Assembly: GCF_029989365.1 (NCBI RefSeq)
Contig: NZ_JAPRAQ010000007.1
Span: 62,001 to 126,000, forward strand
Origin: Bradyrhizobium sp. Arg816
GTDB taxonomy: Bacteria > Pseudomonadota > Alphaproteobacteria > Rhizobiales > Xanthobacteraceae
Reading direction: 5' to 3'
DNA: 64,000 bases
The notes under the pieces were generated by a model, which saw nothing but the letters and a program-made list of their open reading frames with translations, searched no databases and had not been told where the DNA came from. Each line of letters begins with the position of its first letter. Positions within the stretch are counted from its first letter, which is position 1. A program made the translations under genes and the position numbers. Below are positions 54,359 through 62,214 of this stretch, piece by piece.

Positions 54359-55215
54359 CAGATGAAGGGCCTGCCTCCGGTTACGGCGACCGTCGTGCCA
54401 GACGTGTAACTAGACATCGGATCAGCAAGCATCACGTATGCCGTCGCCAGCTCCGCTGGTTGCCCCGCGCGCTTCATGGGCACCTGCTTGCCAAAGTTTT
54501 TCACGGTATCTTCCGGCATGGTCGACGGAATCAAGGGCGTCCAGATGGGGCCCGGCGCCACGGCATTCACGCGGATACCCTTTTCAGCCAGCATTTGCGC
54601 CAGCCCCCCGGTGAAATTTTGAATTGCACCCTTGGTCGTCGCGTAGGCCAGAAGCGTAGGATTCGGCATGTCCGAGTTCACCGAGGCCGTGTTGATGATG
54701 GCTGAGCCCGGGGGCATGTGCGGCACAGCGGCCTTGGCGAGGAAGAACATGGCATGGATGTTCACATCGAAAGTCATCCGCCATTCCTCGTCGCTGATCT
54801 CGGTAATATCCGCGAACGTCGCCTGATGCGCGGCGTTGTTGACGAGAATGTCCACGCCGCCGAGGTCTTGGACCGCCCGATCAACAACCTTCCGGCAGTG
54901 GTCCGCGGACCTCAGGTCGCCTTCGATCAAAACGACCTTGCGCCCTTCCGCCTCGACGAGGCCTGCCACTTCCTTGGCATCGTCGTGCTCCTCGAGGTAG
55001 GCAATCAGGAGGTCGGCGCCCTCGCGGGCGAAGGCGATAGCAACGGCTCTCCCTATTCCGCTGTCACCTCCGGTGATGATGGCTCGTTTGCCATGCAGGC
55101 GACCCGAACCCTTGTAGCTGATTTCGCCGTGATCAGGACGCGGGTCCATCTTCGCGGTCGAACCAGGCATCGGCTGGCCCTGGCTGGGGTAGGGCGGTTT
55201 CGGATACTCCTGCAT
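54358..55215 (-). CDS. SDR family oxidoreductase (YdaD/glucose-dehydrogenase-like)
   Basis: A 285-residue protein. A Pro/Gln-rich head (MQEYPKPPYPSQGQPMPGS) typical of general-stress SDRs is followed by the Rossmann motif ITGGDSGIGRAVAIAFAREG, NNAAH, the catalytic Ser region INTASVNSD and Tyr-Lys in YATTKG. The C-terminus GTTVAVTGGRPFI matches the subgroup. It is likely an NADP-linked stress dehydrogenase. A candidate EcfG promoter lies upstream at 55248-55273. Confidence 0.85.
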   Translation of the reverse strand: MQEYPKPPYPSQGQPMPGSTAKMDPRPDHGEISYKGSGRLHGKRAIITGGDSGIGRAVAIAFAREGADLLIAYLEEHDDAKEVAGLVEAEGRKVVLIEGDLRSADHCRKVVDRAVQDLGGVDILVNNAAHQATFADITEISDEEWRMTFDVNIHAMFFLAKAAVPHMPPGSAIINTASVNSDMPNPTLLAYATTKGAIQNFTGGLAQMLAEKGIRVNAVAPGPIWTPLIPSTMPEDTVKNFGKQVPMKRAGQPAELATAYVMLADPMSSYTSGTTVAVTGGRPFI

Positions 55216-55247
55216 TTCAGATCGATCTCCGCGGGTCGAGACCCGAC

Positions 55248-55273
55248 AACCTGCTGACGTCGTCCAAGGTTCC
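55248..55273 (-). promoter_or_regulatory. candidate EcfG promoter of the SDR gene
   Basis: Minus strand: GGAAC (55273-55269), 17 bp, GGTT (55251-55248), 33 bp before ATG 55215. Confidence 0.45.
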
Positions 55274-55322
55274 TGGCGCCCCGCGATGGTGCGATGGCAC
55301 CCAGCACGCTGCCCGCCCTCTC

Positions 55323-55490
55323 CTAAGACCGCGCGGGACGCGCTGCGCACAGCACCAGAACAGCGCGCTCGGCTTTGGATTCGCTGGCGCCCGGCCGGGT
55401 TCCGGCCACGCGGACGACCACTGCGCCTCCGCGGCTCTGGGCCACGACGTCGAAACGAACGTCATCATCTTCGTCGGTACAGGGGTTCAT
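55323..55490 (-). CDS. very small protein, third of a coupled trio
   Basis: A 55-residue frame starting MNPCTDEDDDVRFDVVAQSRGGAVVVRVAG. Its ATG overlaps the TGA of the gene before it (ATGA), giving good support despite its size. No family. Confidence 0.5.
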   Translation of the reverse strand: MNPCTDEDDDVRFDVVAQSRGGAVVVRVAGTRPGASESKAERAVLVLCAARPARS

Positions 55491-55597
55491 GCCGCGAAGC
55501 GTCCCGGCAAACCACCTCGGAGTTGGTCCATCAGCCGCTGCTCGCGCTCGATCCGACTCCGGTAGAGTTCGCGCTCCTGATCTTTGACGTCTGTCAT
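55487..55597 (-). CDS. 36-residue protein, second of a coupled trio
   Basis: MTDVKDQERELYRSRIEREQ, then RLMDQLRGGLPGRFAA: a highly charged single helix. Both ends overlap neighbouring genes by ATGA. It pairs with the 74-residue helical protein upstream. Confidence 0.55.
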   Translation of the reverse strand: MTDVKDQERELYRSRIEREQRLMDQLRGGLPGRFAA

Positions 55598-55818
55598 GAC
55601 GCCGCTCCCGCGCCAGCCTGCGACGCCACCTGTTCGGGCGGAGTAAAAGCGACGGGAAATACTTTGGAGGTCAAGGCCTTTAGCGCCGCATCCTCCTCGG
55701 ACAGACGCCGTTCGATGAACTGGCGCTCGAGGTCCGAAAGCTGCGTCTTCAACAGGCTGCGATAACGATGGATGTTGCTGCGGTGCGCCCGGATACGGGC
55801 AAAATCTTCGTCGAGCAT
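55594..55818 (-). CDS. 74-residue helical protein, first of a coupled trio
   Basis: MLDEDFARIRAHRSNIHRYRSLLKTQLSDLERQFIERRLSEEDAALKAL is a helical pattern that I know from short Bradyrhizobium proteins near stress genes. ATG 55818 is chosen by family start; longer frames upstream lose this composition. Confidence 0.65.
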   Translation of the reverse strand: MLDEDFARIRAHRSNIHRYRSLLKTQLSDLERQFIERRLSEEDAALKALTSKVFPVAFTPPEQVASQAGAGAAS

Positions 55819-55964
55819 CGTCGCCACTCCTGACGGTCTTCCATGTCCTTTGCGGTTTGAGAACGGGAAGCGAGCCTCCCGCGGCAAAAAATATTGAGCG
55901 CAGAAAACTTGTCAAGACGGCAGCCGTGCAACGCCGAAGTCCCCGCCCCTAGGTACTGAAAAAT

Positions 55965-56025
55965 ATGGCGCCAAAATTTTTCAGCCGCCTCTTGAATCGC
56001 CCTCGTGTCCTTCTAATTCGTCCTT
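55965..56025 (+). promoter_or_regulatory. possible heat-shock (RpoH) promoter
   Basis: CTTGAA at about 55991 is followed after about 14 bp by CCTTCTAATT, close to the alphaproteobacterial sigma-32 pattern (CTTG...CCNTNTNNNT). It lies before the RNA thermometer of the Hsp20 gene. The match is only partial. Confidence 0.35.
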
Positions 56026-56034
56026 CGCCGCAAG

Positions 56035-56143
56035 AGCGGTGTGCCGGGTGCCTTTACGGGCCCGACACGGGCGCCGGCCAAGAGGTCTTCGGACCCCGTC
56101 CAGCGCTCCCCCGTAACCATCTTGCTCCTAGGAGGACTTGGAT
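56035..56143 (+). promoter_or_regulatory. ROSE-type RNA thermometer
   Basis: The 5' leader of the Hsp20 gene is rich in short GC hairpins (GGTGCC, GGGCCC, GGCGCCGG). It ends with TTGCTCCTAGGAGGA (56122-56136): the U-U-G-C-U anti-Shine-Dalgarno block of ROSE elements pairing with the ribosome site AGGAGGA. ROSE elements were first found in Bradyrhizobium small heat-shock genes and melt at high temperature to allow translation. Confidence 0.75.
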
Positions 56144-56602
56144 ATGAGGACCACCTTCGACTTTGCGCCCCTCTGGCGCTCCACCATCGGCTTCGATCAC
56201 CTGGCCGGGCTCGTCGACAGCGCGCTGCGCCAGGCAACGGAAGACAATTACCCACCCTACAACATCGAACGATCAGGCGAAGACCGTTACCGGATCACGC
56301 TGGCCGTGGCCGGCTTCGGCGCCGACGACATCTCCGTGACTGCTGAGCAGAACGCGCTGACCATAGAGGCCAGAAAGCCCGAGACGGCCGCCGGCGAATA
56401 CCTCTATCAGGGCATCGCCGCGCGCCCCTTCCGGCGCGTATTCAACCTGGCCGACTACGTTCAGGTGAAGCAGGCCTCGTTCCAGCACGGACTGCTGATC
56501 ATCGACCTCGTCCGCAAGGTGCCGGAGGCTATGAAACCGCGCAGGATTCAGATCGCAGGCAGCGGCCGTGCCTCGGCGCAGATCGAGCAGAAGGCTGCCT
56601 GA
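56144..56602 (+). CDS. Hsp20/alpha-crystallin small heat-shock protein
   Basis: A 152-residue ATP-independent chaperone of class A (IbpA-like) type. The N-terminal arm (FAPLWRSTIGFDHLAGLVDSALRQ) is followed by the alpha-crystallin domain (YPPYNIERSGEDRYRITLAVAGFGADDISVTAEQNALTIEARKPE...YLYQGIAARPFRRVFNLADYVQVKQASFQHGLLIIDLVRKVPE). The C-terminal extension has RRIQI, the I-x-I/V anchor. ATG 56144 sits 7 nt after AGGAGGA and is thermoregulated by the upstream ROSE element. Confidence 0.9.
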   Translation: MRTTFDFAPLWRSTIGFDHLAGLVDSALRQATEDNYPPYNIERSGEDRYRITLAVAGFGADDISVTAEQNALTIEARKPETAAGEYLYQGIAARPFRRVFNLADYVQVKQASFQHGLLIIDLVRKVPEAMKPRRIQIAGSGRASAQIEQKAA

Positions 56603-56685
56603 TCGCTTTCTCGAACGAACAAGGCGGCGGGCTTTTGCCCGACGTCCATCACCATCCCCTGGAAAGGAGCGTAGGGAGACGACCG

Positions 56686-57015
56686 ATGACAAAGGCCAGG
56701 ACCAATTCCGGCAACATCAACCACCTCTTCCACCCCACCGCGCACTATACGTCTCCGGACGACGTGCTGAACGACCAGAAACTCTCCGCCCCCGAGAAAC
56801 GGATTATCTTGTCGTCCTGGGCGTCCGACATGTTTGCGGTTGAATCCTGTCCGGCGCTACGCGAGATCCCGGGCATGGGACATCCCATTCGGCTCGCCGA
56901 CATCCTCGCAACGCTGCGGCGCCTTGACGGTGAAGACGACGATCCGCCTCGCCCGGGCGGCGCTGCCATGCGACGGCGGCGGCCATCCGCTGCCTGTCTG
57001 GCGGGGTCGCCATGA
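56686..57015 (+). CDS. conserved hypothetical protein downstream of hsp20
   Basis: A 109-residue protein. MTKARTNSGNINHLFHPTAHYTSPDDVLNDQKLSAPEKRIILSSWASDMFAVESCPALREIPGMGHPIRLADILATLRRLDGEDDDPPRPGGAAMR is family-like throughout; the last 15 residues may be frame-shifted. I know the pattern from rhizobial genes of unknown function beside stress genes. It probably shares transcription with hsp20. Confidence 0.7.
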   Translation: MTKARTNSGNINHLFHPTAHYTSPDDVLNDQKLSAPEKRIILSSWASDMFAVESCPALREIPGMGHPIRLADILATLRRLDGEDDDPPRPGGAAMRRRRPSAACLAGSP

Positions 57016-57164
57016 TGCTCACTCTGGCCGTTCTCGGCACGGTGCTGAGTGATCACATCCCGGCGGATTTGACCCATACCGATCTCAGCGCTGCGGGGCT
57101 CGTCAGTGCGCAAACATCACCGCGTCGCCTGATCGCCAGCCAACTCGGTTCTCGGGTCTGGTGA
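57012..57164 (+). CDS. possible very small protein
   Basis: A 50-residue frame (MMLTLAVLGTVLSDHIPADLTHTD...) whose ATG overlaps the previous stop (ATGA). There is no other support. Confidence 0.3.
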   Translation: MMLTLAVLGTVLSDHIPADLTHTDLSAAGLVSAQTSPRRLIASQLGSRVW

Positions 57165-57527
57165 GCGACCATTCTCGCATCTCTTCAAAGGCAGCGATTC
57201 GCTTATGTTATTTCGAGAACTGGCAATTACGTCGGCGGTTTCAGCCGAGGCTTCGCTGTCGCTCCCGACCAGGATGGCGTCGAGCATTTTTGTGCTGATG
57301 ATTCGGGCGGCCCATTTCCGAAGGGATCCTTGCCGGTCTTGCGCAGGGCTTGCGGGGATGTAGCGAGCGGGTGACGGCGTGCAGCAAGCGAGCTCTTCGC
57401 GCTGGACGTCCCTGTCCTTGATCGGAGTCTCGAATAGGGCCTCCTGAATGTCACTGGAAAATCGGCCCCATACGTCCATGGCCACGCTTCCGAGTAGCGC
57501 GGCGAAGGCATCGGTTCTGCCAGCCAT
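57117..57527 (-). pseudogene. conserved hypothetical protein with probable C-terminal frameshift
   Basis: MAGRTDAFAALLGSVAMDVWGRFSSDIQEALFETPIKDRDVQREELA matches a short rhizobial family (DVWGxLPxDIQExLFE...) that ends in HxHHPRT. After residue 47 the family-like end LLHAVTRSLHPRKP lies in another frame, so the 136-residue frame is probably an artefact of a lost base near 57385. Confidence 0.5.
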
Positions 57528-57548
57528 GGGCTTCCCCCGTCGCAGGGC

Positions 57549-57573
57549 GGAACCGCGGCAGCCCTCCGGCGTT
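57549..57573 (+). promoter_or_regulatory. consensus EcfG promoter of the DUF892 gene
   Basis: GGAAC (57549-57553), 16 bp, CGTT (57570-57573): an exact consensus, 33 bp before ATG 57607. Confidence 0.7.
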
Positions 57574-57606
57574 CCTTTGAAATCATTGCGAGAGGAGAAA
57601 TCGGTT

Positions 57607-58122
57607 ATGGGCTTCTTCACCAAAGACATCAAAACCATGGACGACCTGCTGATCCACGGCCTTCAGGACATCTACTACGCCGAGCAGCAGATCCTTAAGT
57701 CGCTGCCGAAGATGATCGAGAAGGCGACCAATCGCGATCTGGTCACCGGACTTAAGAAACATCTCGAGGAAACCAACAGACAAGTCGAGCGGCTCGAGAA
57801 GGGGTTCGCGAAGCTGGGCAAGGAGCCTAGCGGCACGAAGTGCCCCGCGATCGACGGCATTATCAAGGAAGCCGACGAGACCGCTGGCGAGATCGAAGAC
57901 AAGGCAGTTCTAGACGCCGCCATCGTGGCCAACGCACAAGCCGTCGAGCACTACGAGATGTGCCGCTACGGGACGCTCATCGCGTGGGCTGAGGAGCTAG
58001 GTCACGACGAGATCGTCCGATTCCTCACGACCAATCTGAACGAGGAGAAGGCGGCGAACACCAAACTGAACACCGTGGCGCTTCGCAAGGGCGTCAATGC
58101 CAAGGCTTCGACCGCGGCCTAA
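57607..58122 (+). CDS. DUF892 / YciE-YciF ferritin-like protein
   Basis: A 171-residue four-helix di-iron protein. MGFFTKDIKTMDDLLIHGLQDIYYAEQQILKSLPKMIEKA carries the first Glu ligand; HLEETNRQVERLE, AVEHYEMCRYGTLIAWAEELG and LNEEKAANTKLNTVA carry others. The family stores or oxidises iron during stress. A consensus EcfG promoter and a terminator hairpin frame it as a single-gene unit. Confidence 0.9.
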   Translation: MGFFTKDIKTMDDLLIHGLQDIYYAEQQILKSLPKMIEKATNRDLVTGLKKHLEETNRQVERLEKGFAKLGKEPSGTKCPAIDGIIKEADETAGEIEDKAVLDAAIVANAQAVEHYEMCRYGTLIAWAEELGHDEIVRFLTTNLNEEKAANTKLNTVALRKGVNAKASTAA

Positions 58123-58140
58123 CGTCTTACGCCATGACTT

Positions 58141-58170
58141 CAGCGGCTCCGCGACATCGCGGGGCCGCTG
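58141..58170 (+). terminator. GC-rich hairpin after the DUF892 gene
   Basis: CAGCGGC-TCCGCG pairs with CGCGGG-GCCGCTG across ACAT, with one wobble. Only TTG follows, so the poly-U part is poor. Confidence 0.5.
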
Positions 58171-58443
58171 TTGCATTCCGCCTGAGGACGACCGCAGCCT
58201 GGCGAACCAAGCTGTCAACGAGGCACTGGAAGTGCAGGCGTTACGCCCCGGCCCATTGATTCACCGCCCGGCTATCCGGCTTACGACCCCTTAGCGGACA
58301 ATTTGACCTGAAGAAGCGCAGCGGCATGGCCGTGGTGCGGAGACCGAATGGATAGCCCCCAGGGCTGCGCAAGTTGATATGCCGCGGCCCGACACGACCC
58401 GCTGTCGAGAGGCCGACAGGCTCTATCAGAAACGGGAAAACTT
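58171..58443. other. spacer with dispersed repeat piece
   Basis: TTACGACCCCTTAGCGGACA (58281-58300) matches in pattern pieces at 11612 and 14041. No gene. Confidence 0.35.
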
Positions 58444-58468
58444 GGAACTTCGTAGGTCTGGACATGTT
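58444..58468 (+). promoter_or_regulatory. candidate EcfG promoter of the PepSY-like gene
   Basis: GGAAC (58444-58448), 16 bp, TGTT (58465-58468), 28 bp before ATG 58496. Confidence 0.5.
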
Positions 58469-58495
58469 GTGTCGGTCCACTACTGGAGGACGATA

Positions 58496-58816
58496 ATGAA
58501 CAGGAAGTTTCTTCTTTTGCTGACGGCTGCTTCGCTTTTGGCAGGTCCGTCGTTTGCGCAGAATCCGCCGGCCACTGATCGGCCGAACAACAACGCGGTC
58601 AACAGCTCTGGCCAAAACAATTCCAACAAGCCGGTATCAGGCGCAAACAGCTTCACCGAGGGGCAGGCCAAATCGAAGATCGAGCAAGCGGGCTACACCA
58701 ATGTCACCTCTCTGAAGAAGGACGACAGCGGCGTATGGCGCGGGAAGGCCAGCAAGGGCGGCGCCTCGACCGATGTTAGCCTTGATTTCCAGGGCAACGT
58801 GAACGCAGCCAAGTAA
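58496..58816 (+). CDS. small periplasmic protein, PepSY-like
   Basis: A 106-residue protein. A signal peptide (MNRKFLLLLTAASLLAGPSF, cut at FA-QN) is followed by an Asn/Ser-rich linker. A PepSY-like fold then reads SFTEGQAKSKIEQAGYTNVTSLKKDDSGVWRGKASKGGASTDVSLDFQGNVNAA. PepSY proteins often inhibit proteases or bind ligands outside the cell. CTGGAGG lies 6 nt before ATG 58496. Confidence 0.75.
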   Translation: MNRKFLLLLTAASLLAGPSFAQNPPATDRPNNNAVNSSGQNNSNKPVSGANSFTEGQAKSKIEQAGYTNVTSLKKDDSGVWRGKASKGGASTDVSLDFQGNVNAAK

Positions 58817-58852
58817 CTGTCCGCGCAGCAGCGAAGACAAGAGGGATTCAAG

Positions 58853-59473
58853 ATGACCGTTACAATTTCACGTCTTTACGACAACTATTCTGACGCGCAA
58901 CGCGCGGTGACAAGCCTGGAGGCGGCCGGCGTGCCGCATTCAGATTTGAGCATAGTCGCCAACAACTCCGACAACTGGTACAGCACTGACAAGAAGGTCG
59001 ATCGCGATCGCGATGGGGTTGACGATCGTGCCGAGGGGGCGGCTACGGGAGCCGGCGTCGGTGCAGGTCTCGGTGGCGCCGCAGGCTTGCTCGCAGGCCT
59101 CGGGCTGTTGGCGATCCCGGGCTTGGGTCCGGTGGTCGCCGCTGGATGGCTCGCGTCGACGGCGCTGGGCGTCGCAGCCGGCGGTGCCACGGGTGGTGTG
59201 GTCGGAGCATTGACACAGGGTGGGGTGTCCAACGAGGAAGCTCCGCTCTACGCCGAGGGCGTGAGAAGGGGCGGCACGCTGGTTTCGGCCCGCGTGCCCG
59301 ATGCCGATCGTGCGCGGTACGAAGCGATCTTGAACCAGTCAGCCGTCAATTTGCGCGACCGGAGCGCGGCTTGGCAGAAAGCTGGGTGGAAGAACTACGA
59401 CCCCTCGGCTCAACCTTATGGCGCGGACGATGTGCGCAGGGAGCGCCAACTCTACGGCACCGGCGTGCGGTAA
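58853..59473 (+). CDS. general stress protein 17M-like (YflT) domain protein
   Basis: A 206-residue protein. An N-terminal heat-induced stress protein domain (ISRLYDNYSDAQRAVTSLEAAGVPHSDLSIVANNSDN, 5-42) is followed by a Gly/Ala-rich membrane hairpin (GAGVGAGLGGAAGLLAGLGLLAIPGLGPVVAAGWLASTALGVAAGGATGGVVGAL). A second copy-like half comes next (EAPLYAEGVRRGGTLVSARVPDADRARYEAIL). It is probably a membrane-associated stress protein, and it ends at a strong terminator. Confidence 0.82.
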   Translation: MTVTISRLYDNYSDAQRAVTSLEAAGVPHSDLSIVANNSDNWYSTDKKVDRDRDGVDDRAEGAATGAGVGAGLGGAAGLLAGLGLLAIPGLGPVVAAGWLASTALGVAAGGATGGVVGALTQGGVSNEEAPLYAEGVRRGGTLVSARVPDADRARYEAILNQSAVNLRDRSAAWQKAGWKNYDPSAQPYGADDVRRERQLYGTGVR

Positions 59474-59480
59474 ATCAGTC

Positions 59481-59512
59481 GGCGGCCCACCTCAAGAGGG
59501 GGCCGCCCTTTT
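59481..59512 (+). terminator. rho-independent terminator
   Basis: GGCGGCCC (59481-59488) pairs with GGGCCGCC (59500-59507) across an 11-nt loop, followed by CTTTTCTT. Confidence 0.8.
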
Positions 59513-59924
59513 CTTGCATGCACTTTTTTGATCAGGGAGGTGCGGCCCTTTTTAAGCGGCCGCCCCTTTCCCAATGCCGGCGAGCCGGGCGGTCGTTGCA
59601 GCGTTGTCCGCCGTCAGAGTAAACAGCAGTCAGCACATTATCGGCGAATGGGAAGCGAACTTCACGTCTGTAAAACGCGAGAATAGTAAGTTGTGGCGGT
59701 GTCCCACGTTCCTCCAGCTTCAACTGTCGTGGGATATGGAAGTCGCCACCGAGAGCATGGTCACGGTAACGTGGTCGAGATGATCGCCAGCTTTAAGCGC
59801 CCTACATGCATGTGAGAAGTTTGCCAGGAGCGCGAACGAAATCGCGCTCTGGCCTTTCGGCGCGGCCAGGAACTCGGCCAGCCGCCGCGCGTTGCTGTCC
59901 CACAAAAATCAGAAAGTCCACCTC
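59513..59924. other. spacer without a supported gene
   Basis: About 410 bp with only shadow-like frames. The promoter of the small gene at 59925 is expected here but not visible. Confidence 0.4.
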
Positions 59925-60128
59925 ATGGGCATCGCAAAATACGAAATCTTCGGGACGGAAGGCACATGGCGGGTGCGCCACGATGGCAAGGCAGAAAATG
60001 AATACGCCACCAAGGAAGCCGCCTTCGAAGCCGCGATAGCAGCCGCCTCGATCGCGCTCCGGCAGGGCCATGACGTAACTGTAACTGCCCCCGCCAGCGA
60101 AACAGCCACCGGCGCCCCCGCGCTCTAG
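59925..60128 (+). CDS. DUF2188-like small protein
   Basis: A 67-residue protein, YEIFGTEGTWRVRHDGKAENEYATKEAAFEAAIAAASIALRQGHDVTVTAP: a beta-beta-beta-alpha-beta pattern as in DUF2188 (W-x-V-...-A-x-x-x-A). The function is unknown. Confidence 0.6.
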   Translation: MGIAKYEIFGTEGTWRVRHDGKAENEYATKEAAFEAAIAAASIALRQGHDVTVTAPASETATGAPAL

Positions 60129-60159
60129 ACGCGCATCACCTAAAACAGAGCGTGGCAGT

Positions 60160-60981
60160 TCAGCTGATGCGCTCCGATGGCGAAGGCCAGGGCGGTAACG
60201 GCGGCAAGCCAAGGACTTCGCGCACAGGGCCGAACGAACGTCTATGGGCAGCGCATGCGCCCAGCTGAGCCAGGGCGGCGTAGTGAGCACGCACAGGGTA
60301 GCCCTTGTGATCGGCGAACCCGTACCCGGGATGACGCGTGTCGAGCGTTCGCATTAGCGCATCGCGCGAGACCTTAGCCAAAATGGAGGCGGCCGCTATG
60401 CTCGCGGATTTGGCGTCGCCTTTGATAATCGCCTGCTGCGGGATGGCGATTTCTTTCAGGCGCTTCGCGTCGATCAGGAGATGCTGCGGCGTTATTCCCA
60501 GCCCTTCAACCGCCCGCCGCATGGCTAGGATGCCGGCCCAGTAGATGTTGATGGTGTCGATCTCCTCGACCTCGACGAACGCGACGGACCAGGAAGCTGC
60601 TTTTTCCTTGATCTCGATCGCGAGTTCCTCGCGGGAGTCCGCGTGGAGCTTTTTCGAATCGTCGATACCGACTATGCGCGTGCCGGGCTTCAGAATTACT
60701 GCCGCCGCCGCGACCGGCCCCGCAAGCGGACTCATCCCGGCCTCATCGACGCCCGCGATAGCTTCCTGCCCTTGGTCCCAGAGAAGTGTTTCAAAGCGCA
60801 GCATCTTGCGAAGCCGCTGCCCTTCGGAGCGGTTTTCAAAGCGCCTCTTTTCAATCGCGGCGAGGATGGAACGCGCTCCCGCCCGGGTGTCTGCGCGCAG
60901 AATTTCTTCGAGGCTCGCCTCAAGCGGCCTGGCCTCGACGACATAACGCTGGCGAAGTTCTTCGAGAGAGTAGCGGGTCAC
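60160..60981 (-). CDS. ribonuclease HII, variant lacking the GRG motif
   Basis: A 273-residue RNase H2-fold enzyme, which normally removes RNA and single ribonucleotides from DNA. The catalytic acids are present: Asp79-Glu80 (AGVDEAG), Asp in LLIDAKRL and Asp in IIKGDAKSASIAAASILAK. Conserved DDSKKL and HPGYGFADHKGYP are also present. The usual GRG just after DE (for ribonucleotide junction recognition) is Gly82-Met83-Ser84. A 70-residue N-terminal extension, as in some RNase HII, precedes it. GTG 60981 has GAGG upstream; the frame is open to 61116. Confidence 0.8.
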   Translation of the reverse strand: MTRYSLEELRQRYVVEARPLEASLEEILRADTRAGARSILAAIEKRRFENRSEGQRLRKMLRFETLLWDQGQEAIAGVDEAGMSPLAGPVAAAAVILKPGTRIVGIDDSKKLHADSREELAIEIKEKAASWSVAFVEVEEIDTINIYWAGILAMRRAVEGLGITPQHLLIDAKRLKEIAIPQQAIIKGDAKSASIAAASILAKVSRDALMRTLDTRHPGYGFADHKGYPVRAHYAALAQLGACAAHRRSFGPVREVLGLPPLPPWPSPSERIS

Positions 60982-61144
60982 GGCAGCCTCGGTATGGGGA
61001 GCTGCGGATGTGTCGCCAAGCTTTGTGGCGAATGTCTGAAATCGGGTTCCGCATGGCCTTAATCGCCTCGAAAGGCGATCTTCTTCGCCGCACAAAAGCG
61101 TCCGAAGGGGCTTCAATTTTGAAGAGTCCTAGGACCTCTGAAAT

Positions 61145-61702
61145 TTAGCGGAGTGTTTTTGCGAAGCAATCGTCATCCGCTGCCTCCGGCTTCTCCTTCT
61201 CCCGCTGCCTCAGATCCCTCGCGATCTCATCGATCGACGTTTCGCGTGCGAGTTCGTCCGGCGCGCAGTCGTCGTCATCGTCGCATTCGAGGCGTTTCGC
61301 GATGCGTTGCAATATGCGCAGCGATCTGGTCGCCTCGCGTTCCGCAAGGAGATTGATCTGCAGTTCGAGATGGTCGCGGCGCTCAAGGCTGCGGTCGATG
61401 GTGCCCTGCCGGATCAGCACGCAGGACGCCAGGAGGACCGCTTCGAGCGCGAGGATCAGTGCAAGAAGCGGAAACGGGTATTCGTCGATGGCGTGGTGCG
61501 GGAGCCAGACGTTGAATGCCATCCAAACGGCGACACCTACGAACTGCAGTACGATGAACTGTGTCGTGCCGACAAACCAGCCGATCCAGTGAAAAAGCCG
61601 GTGGTGAGCGGCGAGATCCTTCTCTTCCTCCTTTTCGAGGCGCAGTATGGCGTCGATATTTTCCGCCGGCGATCGGCTCTTTTCCGTTCCGGCGGGCGTC
61701 AT
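61145..61702 (-). CDS. DUF1003 membrane protein
   Basis: A 185-residue protein. Two membrane helices (FHWIGWFVGTTQFIVLQFVGVAVWMAFNVW and FPLLALILALEAVLLASCVLI) with the typical ending QGTIDRSLERRDHLELQINLLAEREATRSLRILQRIAKRL define DUF1003. Role unknown; proposed CorA-like or cyclic-nucleotide-related. It is second in an operon with the iron permease; TAA/ATG overlap by one base. Confidence 0.85.
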   Translation of the reverse strand: MTPAGTEKSRSPAENIDAILRLEKEEEKDLAAHHRLFHWIGWFVGTTQFIVLQFVGVAVWMAFNVWLPHHAIDEYPFPLLALILALEAVLLASCVLIRQGTIDRSLERRDHLELQINLLAEREATRSLRILQRIAKRLECDDDDDCAPDELARETSIDEIARDLRQREKEKPEAADDDCFAKTLR

Positions 61703-62157
61703 TACCCTGAGACCCGGTCTGCCGCGCGCCGCGCCGCTTTGCCCGTTTTGTCAACGGCTTCGTCACCAACCTTTTCCGCGGCCGCCCTCGCCTCGCATTT
61801 CGAGCGAATGTCTTCCAGCTCGTCATCCGTCAGGTGTTCGATGCCGACAAGAGAATTCCTGGCCTCGCTGACCCGGATCAGCTCATCAAGCTTGACCTGG
61901 ATCGCGGCGCTGTCGCGGTTCTGAGAATTCTGAATGAGAAAGACCATCAGGAACGTCACGATGGTCGTCCCCGTGTTGATAACGAGCTGCCAGGTATCAG
62001 AATAGCCAAAGAGCGGGCCGCTGACGGCCCAGACAATTACAATCCCTGCGGCAAGGATGAAGGTCGATGCCCTCCCCGCCGCAAGCGATGTCCGGTTGGC
62101 GAGATCGCCGAAGAACTTCGATACGCCCGAAGGCTCGCCCTTGTCCTTGCCGGTCAT
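61702..62157 (-). CDS. low-affinity iron permease family protein
   Basis: A 151-residue protein. SKFFGDLANRTSLAAGRASTFILAAGIVIVWAVSGPLFGYSDTWQLVINTGTTIVTFLMVFLIQNSQNRDSAAIQVKLDELIR is the canonical Fe_perm sequence, more complete than the copy at 37162-37485. ATG 62157 has GAGGG upstream; GTG 62190 is possible. A candidate EcfG promoter lies at 62182-62206. Confidence 0.88.
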   Translation of the reverse strand: MTGKDKGEPSGVSKFFGDLANRTSLAAGRASTFILAAGIVIVWAVSGPLFGYSDTWQLVINTGTTIVTFLMVFLIQNSQNRDSAAIQVKLDELIRVSEARNSLVGIEHLTDDELEDIRSKCEARAAAEKVGDEAVDKTGKAARRAADRVSG

Positions 62158-62181
62158 AGCGCCCTCATCAGCCGCTTTCTT

Positions 62182-62206
62182 AACCGGCACCGCGCATTAG
62201 GGTTCC
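62182..62206 (-). promoter_or_regulatory. candidate EcfG promoter of the permease/DUF1003 operon
   Basis: Minus strand: GGAAC (62206-62202), 16 bp, GGTT (62185-62182), 25 bp before ATG 62157, which favours this start over GTG 62190. Confidence 0.5.
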
Positions 62207-62214
62207 ATCCCACA

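Noticed and set aside
59538-59570. Second terminator after the Gsp17M-like gene
   Set aside because: GCGGCC and GGCCGC can pair, but the hairpin is short and mispaired; the one at 59481 is enough.
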